This document shows, piece by piece, positions 35,901 to 42,512 of a stretch of DNA of 64,000 nucleotides (within the stretch, counting starts at the first letter, position 1; each line of letters opens with the position of its first letter). The DNA comes from Capitulum mitella (taxonomy: Eukaryota > Arthropoda > Thecostraca > Pollicipedomorpha > Pollicipedidae). The notes under the pieces are model-generated. The model was not told the DNA's origin. It was given only the letters and a program-made list of their open reading frames with translations, and made no database searches. The DNA lies in contig CP099853.1 in assembly GCA_030062745.1 (NCBI GenBank), positions 2,852,001 through 2,916,000 of the forward strand. The letters run 5' to 3'. The position numbers were made by a program, and so were the translations under genes.

Positions 35901-36665
35901 ACAACTCGCCGGCGCTTGGGAGTTCGTGACTTTACCTTCCGTAGCAAATACCTCCTGAACTAAACGTCGCACAGCAATTCAAAAACTATGTCTGAAATTA
36001 GCGTCTAGAGTTCTATCGGATGAGCATGCAAAACATGGATCTCTTCTCTATGAGGCGTCCTTTGTTTCTCCGGAAAAGACACGACCGGCTGGTGGCGGAA
36101 CGACTGTGTCGTGCATCTGCAGCGCAGGATATGTATTTCCGCCTCGTGTTATGCCCGTGTGTGGATATTCCTCCACATGTGGAACAATTCGGGTAGATGG
36201 TCCACGCATCAATCCCAGCTTGGTGTGGACTCCGATTTCAGCATAGGAGCACGAAGTTCACGTCATTCAGCCAAATGAAATAAAGCGTTGACCGGAATTT
36301 TGTCACACTTATGAACTCACAACAAAGGCACAATGCAACGAGGATCACCGTAGAACATGCAAATGACTGGGCTGAGCCGTTTTTGTCGATAGCGACACAT
36401 TCAGCTCCGGTTTCCGCAAGGTGAGGCACTGTGGGATGGCCATTGTTAAGCATGCGACCACTTCTCGATGCACTGTTTTCCGTGCTTTGGAGCGGACGGT
36501 TTGCAGAAAGTAACGCCCGTGTGTGGGGTCCTTCGTCAGGGTCTTGGACTGCCTGTGGTGGTGTCTGCTTTCGTCCTGGTCATCGGCGGCATCCTGGTCA
36601 GCCTGGCGGTGCTGTCGGCCGAATGCATTTACGCCCGATGCCGCTTTGACACGCGCTCCGAGTGA
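2698..36665 (+). CDS. Ionotropic receptor (iGluR/IR family), six 3' exons, 5' partial
   Basis: Ligand-gated cation channel subunit of the plasma membrane. Six exons join in phase: 2698-2930, 4809-5026, 6145-6271, 32573-32678, 33280-33373, 36507-36665 (stop TGA 36663-36665). In order they give the end of S1, M1 (about 2730-2830), the pore loop with GAFCQQG, M3 with SYSAKL in the position of SYTANL, the S2 lobe with its two conserved cysteines (in EEACD and EICDQ), M4 and a short tail of about 12 residues. Each junction has GT/AG ends and matching phase (1,0,1,2,0). The amino-terminal domain and most of S1 are not seen and should lie upstream. By remembered alignment with GluA2, the pore keeps the Q/R-site glutamine and a downstream Asp, but the S2 ligand-contact Thr and Glu positions read Phe and Asn. 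This favours a divergent IR, often chemosensory in protostomes, over a true glutamate receptor. The largest intron is 26.3 kb and packed with mobile elements. Confidence 0.9.
2931..4808 (+). other. Receptor intron, no further gene seen
   Basis: A 1.9-kb intron between the M1 and M3 exons. It holds no recognised mobile element and no coding-like frame. The short frames in it (for example 3182-3397, 3561-3752, 3840-4022) show no family motif. Confidence 0.8.
4809..5026 (+). CDS. Receptor exon: pore exit, M3 and start of S2
   Basis: The acceptor is GTCTTCAG and the donor GTTACT. It completes the split glycine and reads GADRTPNGLATRF, then M3 (FFFWSFFVAMVTMVASYSAKL), then the link and first S2 strand with DGTYKLAVYSGSFMMDYFK. 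SYSAKL replaces SYTANL, the gating motif at the M3 helix bundle crossing. SGSF sits where GluA-type receptors have SGST. The exon is strikingly GC-rich in its third codon positions compared with its AT-rich surroundings. It ends in phase 0. Confidence 0.93.
5027..6144 (+). other. Receptor intron
   Basis: A 1.1-kb intron. No repeat family or coding-like frame was recognised. Confidence 0.8.
6145..6271 (+). CDS. Receptor exon: middle of S2 lobe
   Basis: The acceptor is CTTTCTGTTGCAG and the donor is G/GTAAG at 6272. It reads FTPLPTLQKVYTKHIIPVN and then a Lys/Arg-rich helix and LVFFNDYN. This is the family pattern of a 'Y..H' helix followed by a strand with a FF/YAF motif that precedes the ligand-contact acid. 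Here that position reads Asn-Asp. Phase 0 in, phase 1 out. A Met-initiated frame of 89 codons (6055-6324) overlaps it, but its ends are intron. Confidence 0.88.
6272..9512 (+). other. Start of the 26.3-kb receptor intron, unassigned
   Basis: Mostly single-copy-looking AT-balanced sequence. None of the small frames here (for example 7447-7776 or 8811-9130) shows a known domain. No tRNA or other RNA gene was recognised. Confidence 0.6.
9513..10711 (-). mobile_element. Family A TTAA element, copy 2 (intact)
   Basis: TTAA at both ends (9513-9516 and 10708-10711), 1199 bp overall. The left end is TTAACCTGCGCACGACC and the right end GTCGCGGACGGGTTAA. A G-run near the left end and a G/C-tract hairpin near the right end are present. 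The interior shares all landmarks with copies 3, 6 and 7. No coding capacity is seen. The TTAA flanks and CCC-type termini fit a non-autonomous piggyBac-like element. Confidence 0.88.
10712..11839. other. Intron sequence, unassigned
   Basis: No feature supported. The overlapping frames at 11338-11718 and 11430-11735 carry no known motif. Confidence 0.5.
11840..12095. repeat. Dispersed repeat family C, copy 1
   Basis: Shares scattered but collinear blocks with 22456-22700: TTGAAATTTGCTCGGTAGAT against CTGAAATTTAGTGGTTAGAT, then ATAGACCAGC, a cytosine-rich block around ATGGCCGGGACGCAAACG, and a terminal block with GCCGAAA. Neither tRNA promoter boxes nor terminal repeats were recognised, so its class is unknown. 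Divergence between the two copies is high, suggesting an old family. Confidence 0.6.
12787..12853 (+). mobile_element. SINE 3' fragment
   Basis: CTGGACACTTGAGCCCAAG and GTGTGTCCTACCTCACAAGC resemble the non-tRNA body and tail of the SINE just downstream. The tRNA-like head is absent, so this is a 5'-truncated copy. Confidence 0.55.
12870..13042 (+). mobile_element. tRNA-derived SINE
   Basis: An A-box-like TTAGCTCAGTGG at about 12879-12890 and a B-box-like GGTTTGGATTGC at about 12924-12935 lie at tRNA spacing. A SINE body (ACTGGGCACCGGACTCATGAGCC) follows, and then the tail AACCAACCAACCAACC at 13020-13042. The acceptor-stem pairing is lost, so it is not a functional tRNA gene. A second, diverged copy lies on the minus strand at 52.3 kb. 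Confidence 0.75.
13530..14712. repeat. Long inverted repeat (about 240-bp arms, about 700-bp loop)
   Basis: The left arm, about 13530-13770, reappears in reverse complement at about 14475-14712. Shared blocks include GCAAGGGCCAGACGGAGATC, AAGAAGATGGCCCATGGGAT and TTCTCTCCTTGAGAAGAACC. The arms look roughly 80-90% alike. The loop has no recognisable gene. The arms do not resemble known transposon ends, and the structure sits directly downstream of the BEL/Pao pol remnant. Confidence 0.8.
14740..17230 (-). mobile_element. BEL/Pao LTR retrotransposon pol remnant (fossil)
   Basis: Minus-strand fragments with BEL/Pao hallmarks in the expected order. A protease-like stretch lies at about 17150-16850. 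An RT-entry region with a LPHRAVHNPNRPGK-type motif is near 16200. The RT-thumb/connection region with RTLGI, RGALSKISPVF and FGLAAP is at 15600-15200. An RNase H-like region with VAPLKQLPIVRLE follows at 15250-14960. The element is broken in many places, with no long intact frame, and no flanking LTR pair was found. It looks old. It may be the 3' part of the same insertion as the gag-like remnant at 20-21.4 kb, now separated by a family B element. Confidence 0.85.
17231..18326. other. Intron sequence, unassigned
   Basis: No gene or repeat family recognised. It could be further decayed sequence of the BEL/Pao insertion, since it lies between two BEL/Pao-like parts. Confidence 0.4.
18327..19521 (+). 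mobile_element. Family B TTAA element, copy 1 (right end lost)
   Basis: Starts TTAACCCTATACCCGGAGAG at 18327 and matches the copies at 54.3 and 55.7 kb. It carries a G/C-tract hairpin near 18375-18410 and a perfect DR1 nuclear-receptor-type motif (reverse complement TGACCTTTGACCT) at 18881-18893. The right end stops at GCCCCCCTGCCGGG without the final TTAA. TTAA at 18893-18896 is the uninterrupted form of the site where a family A element sits in copy 3. Confidence 0.85.
19840..21370 (-). mobile_element. BEL/Pao gag-like remnant (fossil)
   Basis: The minus strand at about 20640-20400 has a gag-like pattern (a YLQGRLQGPVMDAV-type motif, then LYEKTLRDLQRQYG) seen in BEL/Pao capsid regions. Open stretches at 21370-21006 (with LWDTGAPDAIEKTGRNWLL) may belong to the same element but are less clear. 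It is broken, with several breaks. Position and strand fit the 5' half of the element whose pol remnant lies at 14.7-17.2 kb. LTRs were not identified. Confidence 0.5.
21738..21982. repeat. 24-bp direct repeat with hairpin, 219 bp apart
   Basis: GATACGAGGGCTGCACACCT followed by CGCA occurs at about 21740 and again at about 21959. The repeat folds on itself (CGAGG...CCTCG). The second copy is followed at once by CTCAATAAATGCTC, which contains a polyadenylation-type AATAAA. This could be part of an LTR or a non-coding transcript end, but neither is shown. Confidence 0.6.
22456..22700. repeat. Dispersed repeat family C, copy 2
   Basis: Collinear with 11840-12095 (see that entry). Shared blocks are TAGATAGACCAGC, CGGGCCAATGGCCGGGACGC next to AAACGGCGCAGA, and GCCGAAACGGG. 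It contains a 76-codon open frame on + (22515-22745) without known motifs. Confidence 0.6.
22893..22950. repeat. TATA/GTATAT microsatellite
   Basis: Short runs of ATATAC, ATACAT and GTATAT. Low complexity only. Confidence 0.8.
23041..23153. repeat. 53-bp tandem duplication
   Basis: The unit 23041-23093, starting CACGTTGTCAGTTCATGTAA, is repeated at 23094-23146 with only a few differences. A third partial copy (CACGTT) follows. The near identity indicates a recent duplication. Confidence 0.9.
24814..25030. mobile_element. Fold-back MITE (near-palindromic, about 215 bp)
   Basis: The left half (ATGGCGCATTC, TTTTTTGGCGAATGCTAG, ATGGCGAACGCT, AAAAACGACGACATG) is matched by the reverse complement of the right half (AATGGCGAATGTTTTTTGGG, CGAATGCTGGATGGCGAATG, AAAAATGGCGACACG). 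The whole element can fold into one long imperfect hairpin. Each arm is itself built from repeated GGCGAATGCT-like words. No coding capacity. The insertion-site duplication is unclear. Confidence 0.8.
25570..25860. repeat. Degenerate minisatellite
   Basis: Words such as GTGCCTG, GGGTGCC, GGGCGCCGAGT and TGTACGGGAGG recur at about 25-30-bp spacing. The three overlapping minus-strand frames at 25447-25805 arise from it. Confidence 0.6.
26729..27922 (+). mobile_element. Family A TTAA element, copy 3 (full length, old)
   Basis: Starts ATAACACGCCTCCGACCAG (TTAA decayed to ATAA) and ends GGGCGCTGGTTAA at 27919-27922, 1194 bp. It keeps TGACCTAGGTCAGGTCA near 26880-26896 and the C-tract near the right end (27868-27880), but it is clearly more diverged than copies 2, 6 and 7. 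Confidence 0.85.
27923..31480. other. Intron sequence, unassigned
   Basis: No gene recognised. An A-rich, AATA/AAAT-biased stretch lies at about 28440-28580. Several AGGTCA-type motifs occur between 29480 and 29680. GCGGGCTTT-type words near 30670-30770 resemble those at 26260-26320. The small frames (28223-28429, 30898-31146) have no known motif. Confidence 0.5.
31482..31981 (-). mobile_element. Family A TTAA element, copy 4 (partial)
   Basis: Matches the left 500 bp of the minus-orientation copies: ACGCCCGACTGG, a long G-run at 31528-31541, GTTGGTTGCACGATAAAAAT, the AGTTAAACACATGG segment, and ACCAATTTTAGGTTTCC. It then breaks off. The terminal TTAA is not preserved. Confidence 0.75.
32258..32327. 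repeat. AT-rich tandem repeat, three units
   Basis: TATATACGCTGGT ends each of three consecutive units of about 22-30 bp. Low complexity, 250 bp upstream of a receptor exon. Confidence 0.8.
32573..32678 (+). CDS. Receptor exon: S2 lobe with first conserved cysteine
   Basis: The acceptor is TGATGTCTAG and the donor a consensus GTGAGT at 32679. GT completes the split glycine codon left by the exon at 6145-6271. It then reads EEACDIIDIERDYFVSSATI and GLQKNSPYQVFFNH and ends in phase 2. The pattern (Cys, then a hydrophobic strand, then GLxKNSPY) is diagnostic for the S2 lobe of the family. An earlier GT (CAG/GTCTTT) could also act as a donor, but the chosen site keeps the family length and phase with the next exon. 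Confidence 0.92.
32679..33279 (+). other. Receptor intron (0.6 kb)
   Basis: Shortest intron seen in the gene. No repeat or RNA recognised. The open frames on both strands (32813-33297) extend across it and the following exon and are not supported. Confidence 0.8.
33280..33373 (+). CDS. Receptor exon: end of S2 lobe, second conserved cysteine
   Basis: The acceptor is CTGCCCTCAG and the donor GTAAGG. The first T completes TAT (Tyr). It then reads LARLHETGATIQLERRWLKK and EPEICDQQKSQ. This matches the final S2 helix (L..L.E.G....L...W) before M4, with the Cys that pairs with the Cys in EEACD. A competing upstream acceptor (GAGTCTCAG) would lengthen the exon, but it would not keep the phase with the previous GTGAGT donor. 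It ends in phase 0. Confidence 0.9.
33374..36506 (+). other. Last receptor intron
   Basis: A 3.1-kb intron. It holds a run of AAGGTCAAAG-type motifs (34350-34600) and two related segments at 34.7 and 35.3 kb (listed separately). A minus-strand open frame at 35607-35972 is GC-rich but without known motifs. Confidence 0.75.
34700..35430. repeat. Diverged direct duplication with internal 46-bp tandem
   Basis: GCAATACTTTCTGAAAACTC plus TGGTCATAGCC at about 34722 recurs as GCAGTACTTCCTGATAACCC plus TGGTCATAGCC at about 35281 and again as GCAACACTTCC at about 35323. Downstream sequence (ATACCCATTAAAAT, then GCAAC/TTCAGTAAA) is shared as well. An old segment was duplicated and part of it then duplicated again in tandem. 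Confidence 0.7.
36507..36665 (+). CDS. Receptor terminal exon: M4 and C-terminus
   Basis: The acceptor is GACGGTTTGCAG, phase 0. It reads KVTPVCGVLRQGLG, then a 24-residue hydrophobic segment (LPVVVSAFVLVIGGILVSLA and following) that is M4, then a short cytoplasmic tail AECIYARCRFDTRSE and TGA at 36663-36665. A short tail is usual for divergent IRs. No canonical AATAAA was found in the first kilobase downstream, so the transcript end is unknown. Confidence 0.9.
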   Translation, partial: KVTPVCGVLRQGLGLPVVVSAFVLVIGGILVSLAVLSAECIYARCRFDTRSE

Positions 36666-37429
36666 CGCAAGGTAATCGTTGAAGACGTCAGCCCTGGTGA
36701 CGCTGACGTCTTGATAACACTGTCAACAGTGCAACCAGGATCCGAACTGAACATCGCACGAGTGGCTTAAGCTGTCGTATTCCAACGAACGGAGAGAACG
36801 TTGACTATGGTGGAACCATTGTAGTCAGAGCACTGAACATGGGCTATGAACCAGATACGTGATTAACATGCTATCCTGGGGGAGGGGCAACTTCCCCTCC
36901 AGCACGACGGATTCCATAAGAACCTAGCTGGATCATCGATTTTCCTAGATGCGCTAGACGTAACGGCACTAACTATACGGAAGGACTATCTTGTTTTCGT
37001 TATCCATAGTCGGCTTTACAGGCGACTTGAGCACCGTTGTGGGCTTCTTCCGTGCGTGGGCCCTCTTCGGTGCGCCGGAACGTCCAGTCGCGGCGGCTGC
37101 TGAGATCGGACCGTAGCCACAGCCGCATAGGTACAGTCTGGACTGTTTTTTTACAGTCGTCTCATGGCAGCCGTCGAGACTGGACGTCCCGACCCACCGA
37201 AGGGCTCACGGCCGACATGCCTGCAAAATAACCCGCTCTTTCCAGAGCCACCAACTTTTCTGCGGCATGTGGGCCATCAAACAGCTATAATTTCTTTATG
37301 CTGTGTTTTGTTAATGTATGCCACTGGTCTTGAGTTTATGTGTATTCGTTAAGCTTTGGCACCACTCTTTTCTGAACAGCAATAGCGAGCTGTTCAAGCT
37401 GCGAGACCAGAGGGTGCCTTTTGAGTCAA
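36666..37429. other. Receptor 3' flank, unassigned
   Basis: Starts with a small inverted repeat (GACGTCAGC...GCTGACGTC, 36684-36710) just after the stop. No other gene or repeat family is recognised. The start of the 3' UTR must be here. Confidence 0.5.
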
Positions 37430-37432
37430 AGG

Positions 37433-37770
37433 CCAGTTGTGCTCTGTAGTTGAGACGTTTATGTGTGCTTTTATGTTACATGCCGACGTCGACTGAGTCT
37501 AGGTGGCCATTGACAGACGTGCAAGACACGATGTCTGTAGCGATACCATCCATTTTAACCCTGAACGAAGCGCATATTATCTTTCAAGCGTCAATGTGTA
37601 CCTCTGTGTTTTGTAGTTGAGACGTTTATGTATGTTTTTATATTACATGCCGACGTCGACTGGGTCTAGATGGCCATTGACAGGCGTGCAGGGCACGAGG
37701 TCTGTAGTGATACCGTTCACTTCAACCCTGAACAACGTAAAGTGTACATTTGAAGCGTTTCTGTGCATTT
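37433..37770. repeat. About 172-bp tandem duplication
   Basis: The block from TGTGCTCTGTAGTTGAGACG (37438) is repeated from TGTGTTTTGTAGTTGAGACG (about 37609). Both continue through ATGCCGACGTCGACTG, GGCCATTGACAG, GCACGA and AACCCTGAAC. Identity is high but not complete. The 137-codon frame at 37617-38030 begins in the second copy and has no known motif. Confidence 0.88.
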
Positions 37771-39022
37771 CATGTCAGTGTCGTTGTGCTCCCATGGCCA
37801 TACTTATTGCACCCGGAACATATGACGCTCTGTCACGACATATTAAAGACTGCAATGATGCAGCCCACAAGCTCTCGTGGGTGCGAAGTTCAGTACGCAC
37901 ACTAGTTGTCCTGGTTCATGGCTGGCCACATTTTGGCGGTATCGGTCGCCACGTGTTCAGTCTTCACTTCTCCGTGGCGGAATCTGTTACCTGTAAAAGA
38001 AGCGGGTACGTTGTAAGGTCGGTGGACTAACATTCGCCGCTGCACTGCGTATGGGATGGACTCGGTTTGCCGGATTTACGCCAGTACTCCCGATCCCGAT
38101 CAGTGTACGCAGTACAGTTTAATTCACTTATTCCCGCATCTAGACCGAAGTCATCGTTGCATAAATGCCAGATAAATTAAAAATTTCCCATTAAATTTCA
38201 GATGAAATGGAACCATTAGCGGCAGTGATGCAGCTATCCACAGCATCCGCAAGATGACGCACCGCGCCGGGCAGCCTGCGGCGCCAGTTGAGTGTAGGCA
38301 CCAGTGACGTCACGCTAACGTTGAGCGAAGGTGGCGCGAGAATCGCCGGACAGTTTTACCTCACTTAGGGAGTGGCGCTGGACGGTTTCCGTAAGGAAGA
38401 GGTGCGGGCACCTGTAACTTCAGTCCTCCGCTGGCGACAACTGAGACGTGAAATGCAGTGGCCTCGCTTATCGTGCGACCTGCTGTGACATAATCCTCCA
38501 TGGTCAGCGCCTTGGGGAGTGATCCTACTGAATTCGCGGTGGACTCAGGCAAAAAGCAGAATGAGTGTCCGATAACGAAGAGCGATCTGATAACGGTTTG
38601 GTGCGTCTGTCACCGCAGCGATCAGCCGCACTGCGTCTGAAGTACGGGTCTGGAAGCGATATGTGCGTCGTCATACCCAAGTTTTGCGTGTCAAAAGCGC
38701 GCACGAAAAGACGGCAGAAGAAAGGGGGAATGAAAGCGTTCCCATCCCTCACTAAAGTCTTGCGTGCGGAGAACATTGAGCGGCTCATCGCTGCTGTCTT
38801 GTGCTGTTGGTGCGTGCAGACAGGTGTGGGAATAAAGAAAGAAAATGATCCATGCATGGGTTGGAGCTAGATGGCTTGGTCACAAAACTTTTTGAGGAAA
38901 TATGTTCGAGCGCGCTAGGCAGTGTGCCTGATGGCGCCGATAGGAGACGTGACGGCCCTTTTCTGCCACCAGAACCAGCGCTCTGACTCGATCAGGCCGC
39001 ATATGCTACAGGTGTGATATAG
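37771..39022. other. Unassigned sequence with small open frames
   Basis: Contains an open frame of 101 codons at 38565-38870 (starting MSDNEERSDNGLVRL) whose composition is charged and coding-like, but no family was recognised and no second exon can be linked. An AATAAA occurs near 38829. Otherwise nothing is seen. Confidence 0.35.
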
Positions 39023-39373
39023 CGCAGTGGTCAAAATCAAACTGACGTAGATGAACCATTCTCTGCTGCTGAAAAAGAAAAGCCGCCTGCAGACGACAGC
39101 CAGGCGCAACAGCTGACTGCTGACACCGACGTCTCGAAGAAGGTAGGTTTCGCAACTATTCGAACGGAACTGGTGGCGGGCGCTGCCAACTTCTTGGCCG
39201 ACAGACTGCTCATCGAGCTGGAAAATATGGTTCATTTGATGATGGCAATGCTAACGTCACATCGCCTAGCAACTAAACTGGTGCCGGTCGAGGCCTGGTC
39301 GCTAGAATCCTCGGCCCGGCGGCCGTCGCCTCCTCGATCTGAGATACGTAAGGCGCCTGTTGGTTTCTGTTAA
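39023..39373 (+). CDS. Unassigned open frame, possible exon
   Basis: An open frame of 116 codons from just after a TAG to TAA, without an early Met. The first third is hydrophilic and acidic (DVDEPFSAAEKEKPPADDSQ). The second is amphipathic (TELVAGAANFLADRLLIELE) and the last basic and proline-rich (SARRPSPPRSEIRK). AG/TGG at 39027 could be an acceptor, and AAG/GTAGGT near 39140 a donor. No domain is recognised. It could be an exon of an unknown gene 3' of the receptor, or part of a mobile element. Confidence 0.3.
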   Translation, partial: RSGQNQTDVDEPFSAAEKEKPPADDSQAQQLTADTDVSKKVGFATIRTELVAGAANFLADRLLIELENMVHLMMAMLTSHRLATKLVPVEAWSLESSARRPSPPRSEIRKAPVGFC

Positions 39374-39639
39374 TTTTTTCGATTTTTGATCAGCTAAATA
39401 TTTTTCTTGTTTGCTCCCACTTAAAGGCTAGTTCATTAACTCACTGACGTACATCACCAATTACATAATATTTACACCTCTCATACTTCTGTATACTGAT
39501 CGACGTCATCTCACACATACATACATCTCATACTCGCACTCACACACGCAAACACGAGATCATACGCGTTCGTCTCTCATCGTCCACTACAAAATCACAA
39601 ACTAAAAAGAGGAACTACACATCTCATAAGTTAGACCAC

Positions 39640-40885
39640 TTTTTGATCTATTTGCGTTTTGCGCCCCCTAACGAAGCTATCAGATATTCTGTTTCAATGT
39701 CAGCTTTAACTTTCGTTTAACATCTTCTAAACATAAATTTGTTCCTCAAGAAACGATGCATTTGACCAGGATAATAACATGGTTAATCAGTTGTGGATTC
39801 CCAAGCTCAAGCATGATATCGTTCTCGTCAAGCATACTTGAATGATCAGTTTCCATTTCATCTAGCTAATTGTTTACGGCAATCAATAACTTACAACTTG
39901 GCAACTCCAAAATGTATATCAGAGAGTCTTTCAGACTGATCTGCACCGAAGGCAAATGTCGGAATCGGTAATCCCAATTTTTCTCAGCATCGGCTTCGTT
40001 ACATGAGTCTTCGTGACTATTTTATAATTTAATGCTCGATATAAAGAGAAAAAGAACGCCTCAAGTACAGTCTGTAGACGTTTGGCCATTCTATCTCGTT
40101 GTGTTGATATTGCTCCTCCCATAATTTTTCCCAAGAATGTGTGTAATTATGATATCTGTCCGTAAGAAAAAACTGATAAAAATATTTCGCGCCGGTCGTT
40201 TCTTGCAATCGTTTGTGAATGACAGGGTGTATAACTGGGGCTTGGCTTTTAGTTTTTGTTCCGCTTTGCCATTGTGCTGGGATACGGCTAACCCTTGCAC
40301 CGTCATCCAAAACATTGTTTAAATATCTAAGACCCTTTCTATCCCAGGAACATATGTAGCTTGCCTTGAATTTCGTCATATCTGAGTACCACAGCGGGCG
40401 CGTATTCCAGTCATCTGGCAATATCTCGTATGCACCGGGAAACTCATTAGATGCTTTTATAACATCGTGGCAGAAGCAAACGCTAACATTTTCGGAAATC
40501 TTTATAAGCGAAGCATGGTTTCTTTCCTAAATGCACTGGCCGTCACCTACACTTTCTTCAAAGACTTGTACCCAACTATGGGTTGACGTGAGCTCGCGCG
40601 TGACTCAAGATATCTGTAATGCTCTGCTAAGCAGCTTTACTCGTATGTCAAACCACCGAACTTCGTCTTCTGTATCAAGCCTTTACGCCTAATCCGTTCT
40701 GTCTTCCCGTTCCGGACAAATTTCAGCACTAAAGAATTCAGCCGTTGAATGTAATATGCGCTGGGGCTGGTCAACACCGTGAATAAATGCATGAGTTTCC
40801 AGAGCAAAAGTGGCTTAACAATGGTTAATTTGCCAGGCAACGACATCTTCCGCTTTGACCTACTTTTTATCATTACCTGTAGTTA
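39640..40885 (-). mobile_element. LINE fragment, Tx1/L1-like, 5' truncated
   Basis: On the minus strand, 40873-40637 reads MSLPGKLTIVKPLLLWKLMH, then a segment ending IRRKGLIQKTKFGGLTYE. This is the conserved region just after the reverse-transcriptase catalytic core in L1/Tx1-type LINEs of aquatic invertebrates. At 40421-39931 the family's downstream domain continues (WDRKGLRYLNNVLDD; KTHVTKPMLRKIGI; ICLRC). Frames change between blocks, and stops occur toward the 3' end. The catalytic part of RT and ORF1 are absent, as in a typical 5'-truncated insertion. Confidence 0.8.
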
Positions 40886-42512
40886 TTTTTCCTTGGACCA
40901 AAACTTTATTTCACTCATTGTCTGTTTTTATCTTACTGCCTGTCAAAAATTTATTTCACTGATATGTCTGCATTTTCAAAAGAATTGTCCCAAGGGCTTT
41001 CATCCTCGTCACCCAGTTAATGCGGATTTTGAGCACATATACTGGTTAGCGAAATATTAATGGTAGTAAATAAAGGCAATGTGATGGTGGGATTGGTGGC
41101 AAGCCACTATTGTTTTCAGTATGCTGGATGTTAAATTCGTTGAATGTCTCTGATTTCACATTCGTTTGATATTAATAATCGTAAATAAACACTGCACCAT
41201 TTTGGATTGGTGCTCGGGACGTACAACATATAATGTGCAACTGGATGGCAATTTGGCTATGTTAATCGTTCAAGATGAATGTCACATGACATGTGGTTTG
41301 CTACCTTTCCGGAGACCTATTCAGGGAACTCAGGAGATAATGACGTGCAAAGCAGCGTTTTCACTGTGAAATCTACTTCTGTTCTCGGGCGGAGTTATGC
41401 TACATCGAAAGTCGTCACTGACATTTTGCGCAACATGCCGCGCACTGACTTTTTTCTTGAGAGTGAAACACGCAAGTTATTATTATTAGTATTATGTGTT
41501 AAGAATCGGTGGCATGGAGTCACACCCCGAGTTCTTTTCAATTTTGAACCATATTACCCACACGACGCACGGAAAGGATAGGCTAAAGTGCCTGCGAGTG
41601 CCCTAGCCGTTACTCATTTTTCCAGGATTATATTCCTGCTTTGAGAAGTGAGCCTTGCGTCTCGTCATTACGATGAATCGCGCGTCGCATCTGTCTGGCT
41701 GACGCAGCTAAAACGGTGCCATATTGATACAGCTTATCTGCACATGGAGTGTTTGCAGGCCTATTGATTCCAGAGATAATTTTATCTAGCACACCGGTGC
41801 GATAGATAAGTCGGTTGTGTAGCCCAGCGCCATCTAAGCGCAGCGCGAGAAAAAAAACTAGTTACACGGAGACCTCGCTATTCTTTCCAAGGCCAGCGAT
41901 CGTCGCTGGTACCTGTTACATGCGCGAGAACTGCATGGTGAAGCTGAACGATGGTAACTGACGTCACATCGCGAACGAGAAAACAGTATCACCTTCCCCG
42001 TCCCTTCCCTTTCCCGGTTTGCATTTCGCCAGTTGGTAGACAATTCAATATTTTCGGGAGCTTGGTAAAAATGAAGACGCAAATTCAAAACTAAAAAAAC
42101 AAGATGCTTCCAAGTGAGCGATTAATTTATCAAGGCTATAACACGTAGAAAGGCAACACTCCGCCAAGCGACAAATATGTTGAATAAAGTTTCAGAAAAA
42201 TGGGAGGTTTTTCCACAGTATGAGCTAAAAAAAAAACGGCTTCAGCCGCCGCGGCATCTCTCCATCCCCATCATCTATCGCGGCGGACGCCTCGGTCGGT
42301 CGTGGCGTGTCGGTCGGTCCGTCTGGGGCCGGCTGGGTGGCGCCCTCTGTCCGCGCCGCGCCGCACCGCCCTCTGAGGAGGAATTTTGGTATCGCCGCCT
42401 CCGCCGTCGGATACCCCGCCGTTGCGTCCCTGCAATATTAACTGTGGACCAGCGATACCCGGCTCCCAGGTGGGCACGCGCTCTTGAGATGCAAGCTGAA
42501 GGGGACAATAAG
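40886..42512. other. Unassigned sequence
   Basis: No gene recognised. Frames at 41166-41369 and 41279-41581 have no known motif. A GC-rich segment at 42240-42480, with repeated CGGTCGGTC and CGCCGC words, gives overlapping frames on both strands that look like composition artefacts. Confidence 0.5.

Noticed and set aside
37617-38030. A 137-codon + frame after the receptor
   Set aside because: Begins inside a tandem-duplicated non-coding block. Composition and lack of homology do not support a gene.
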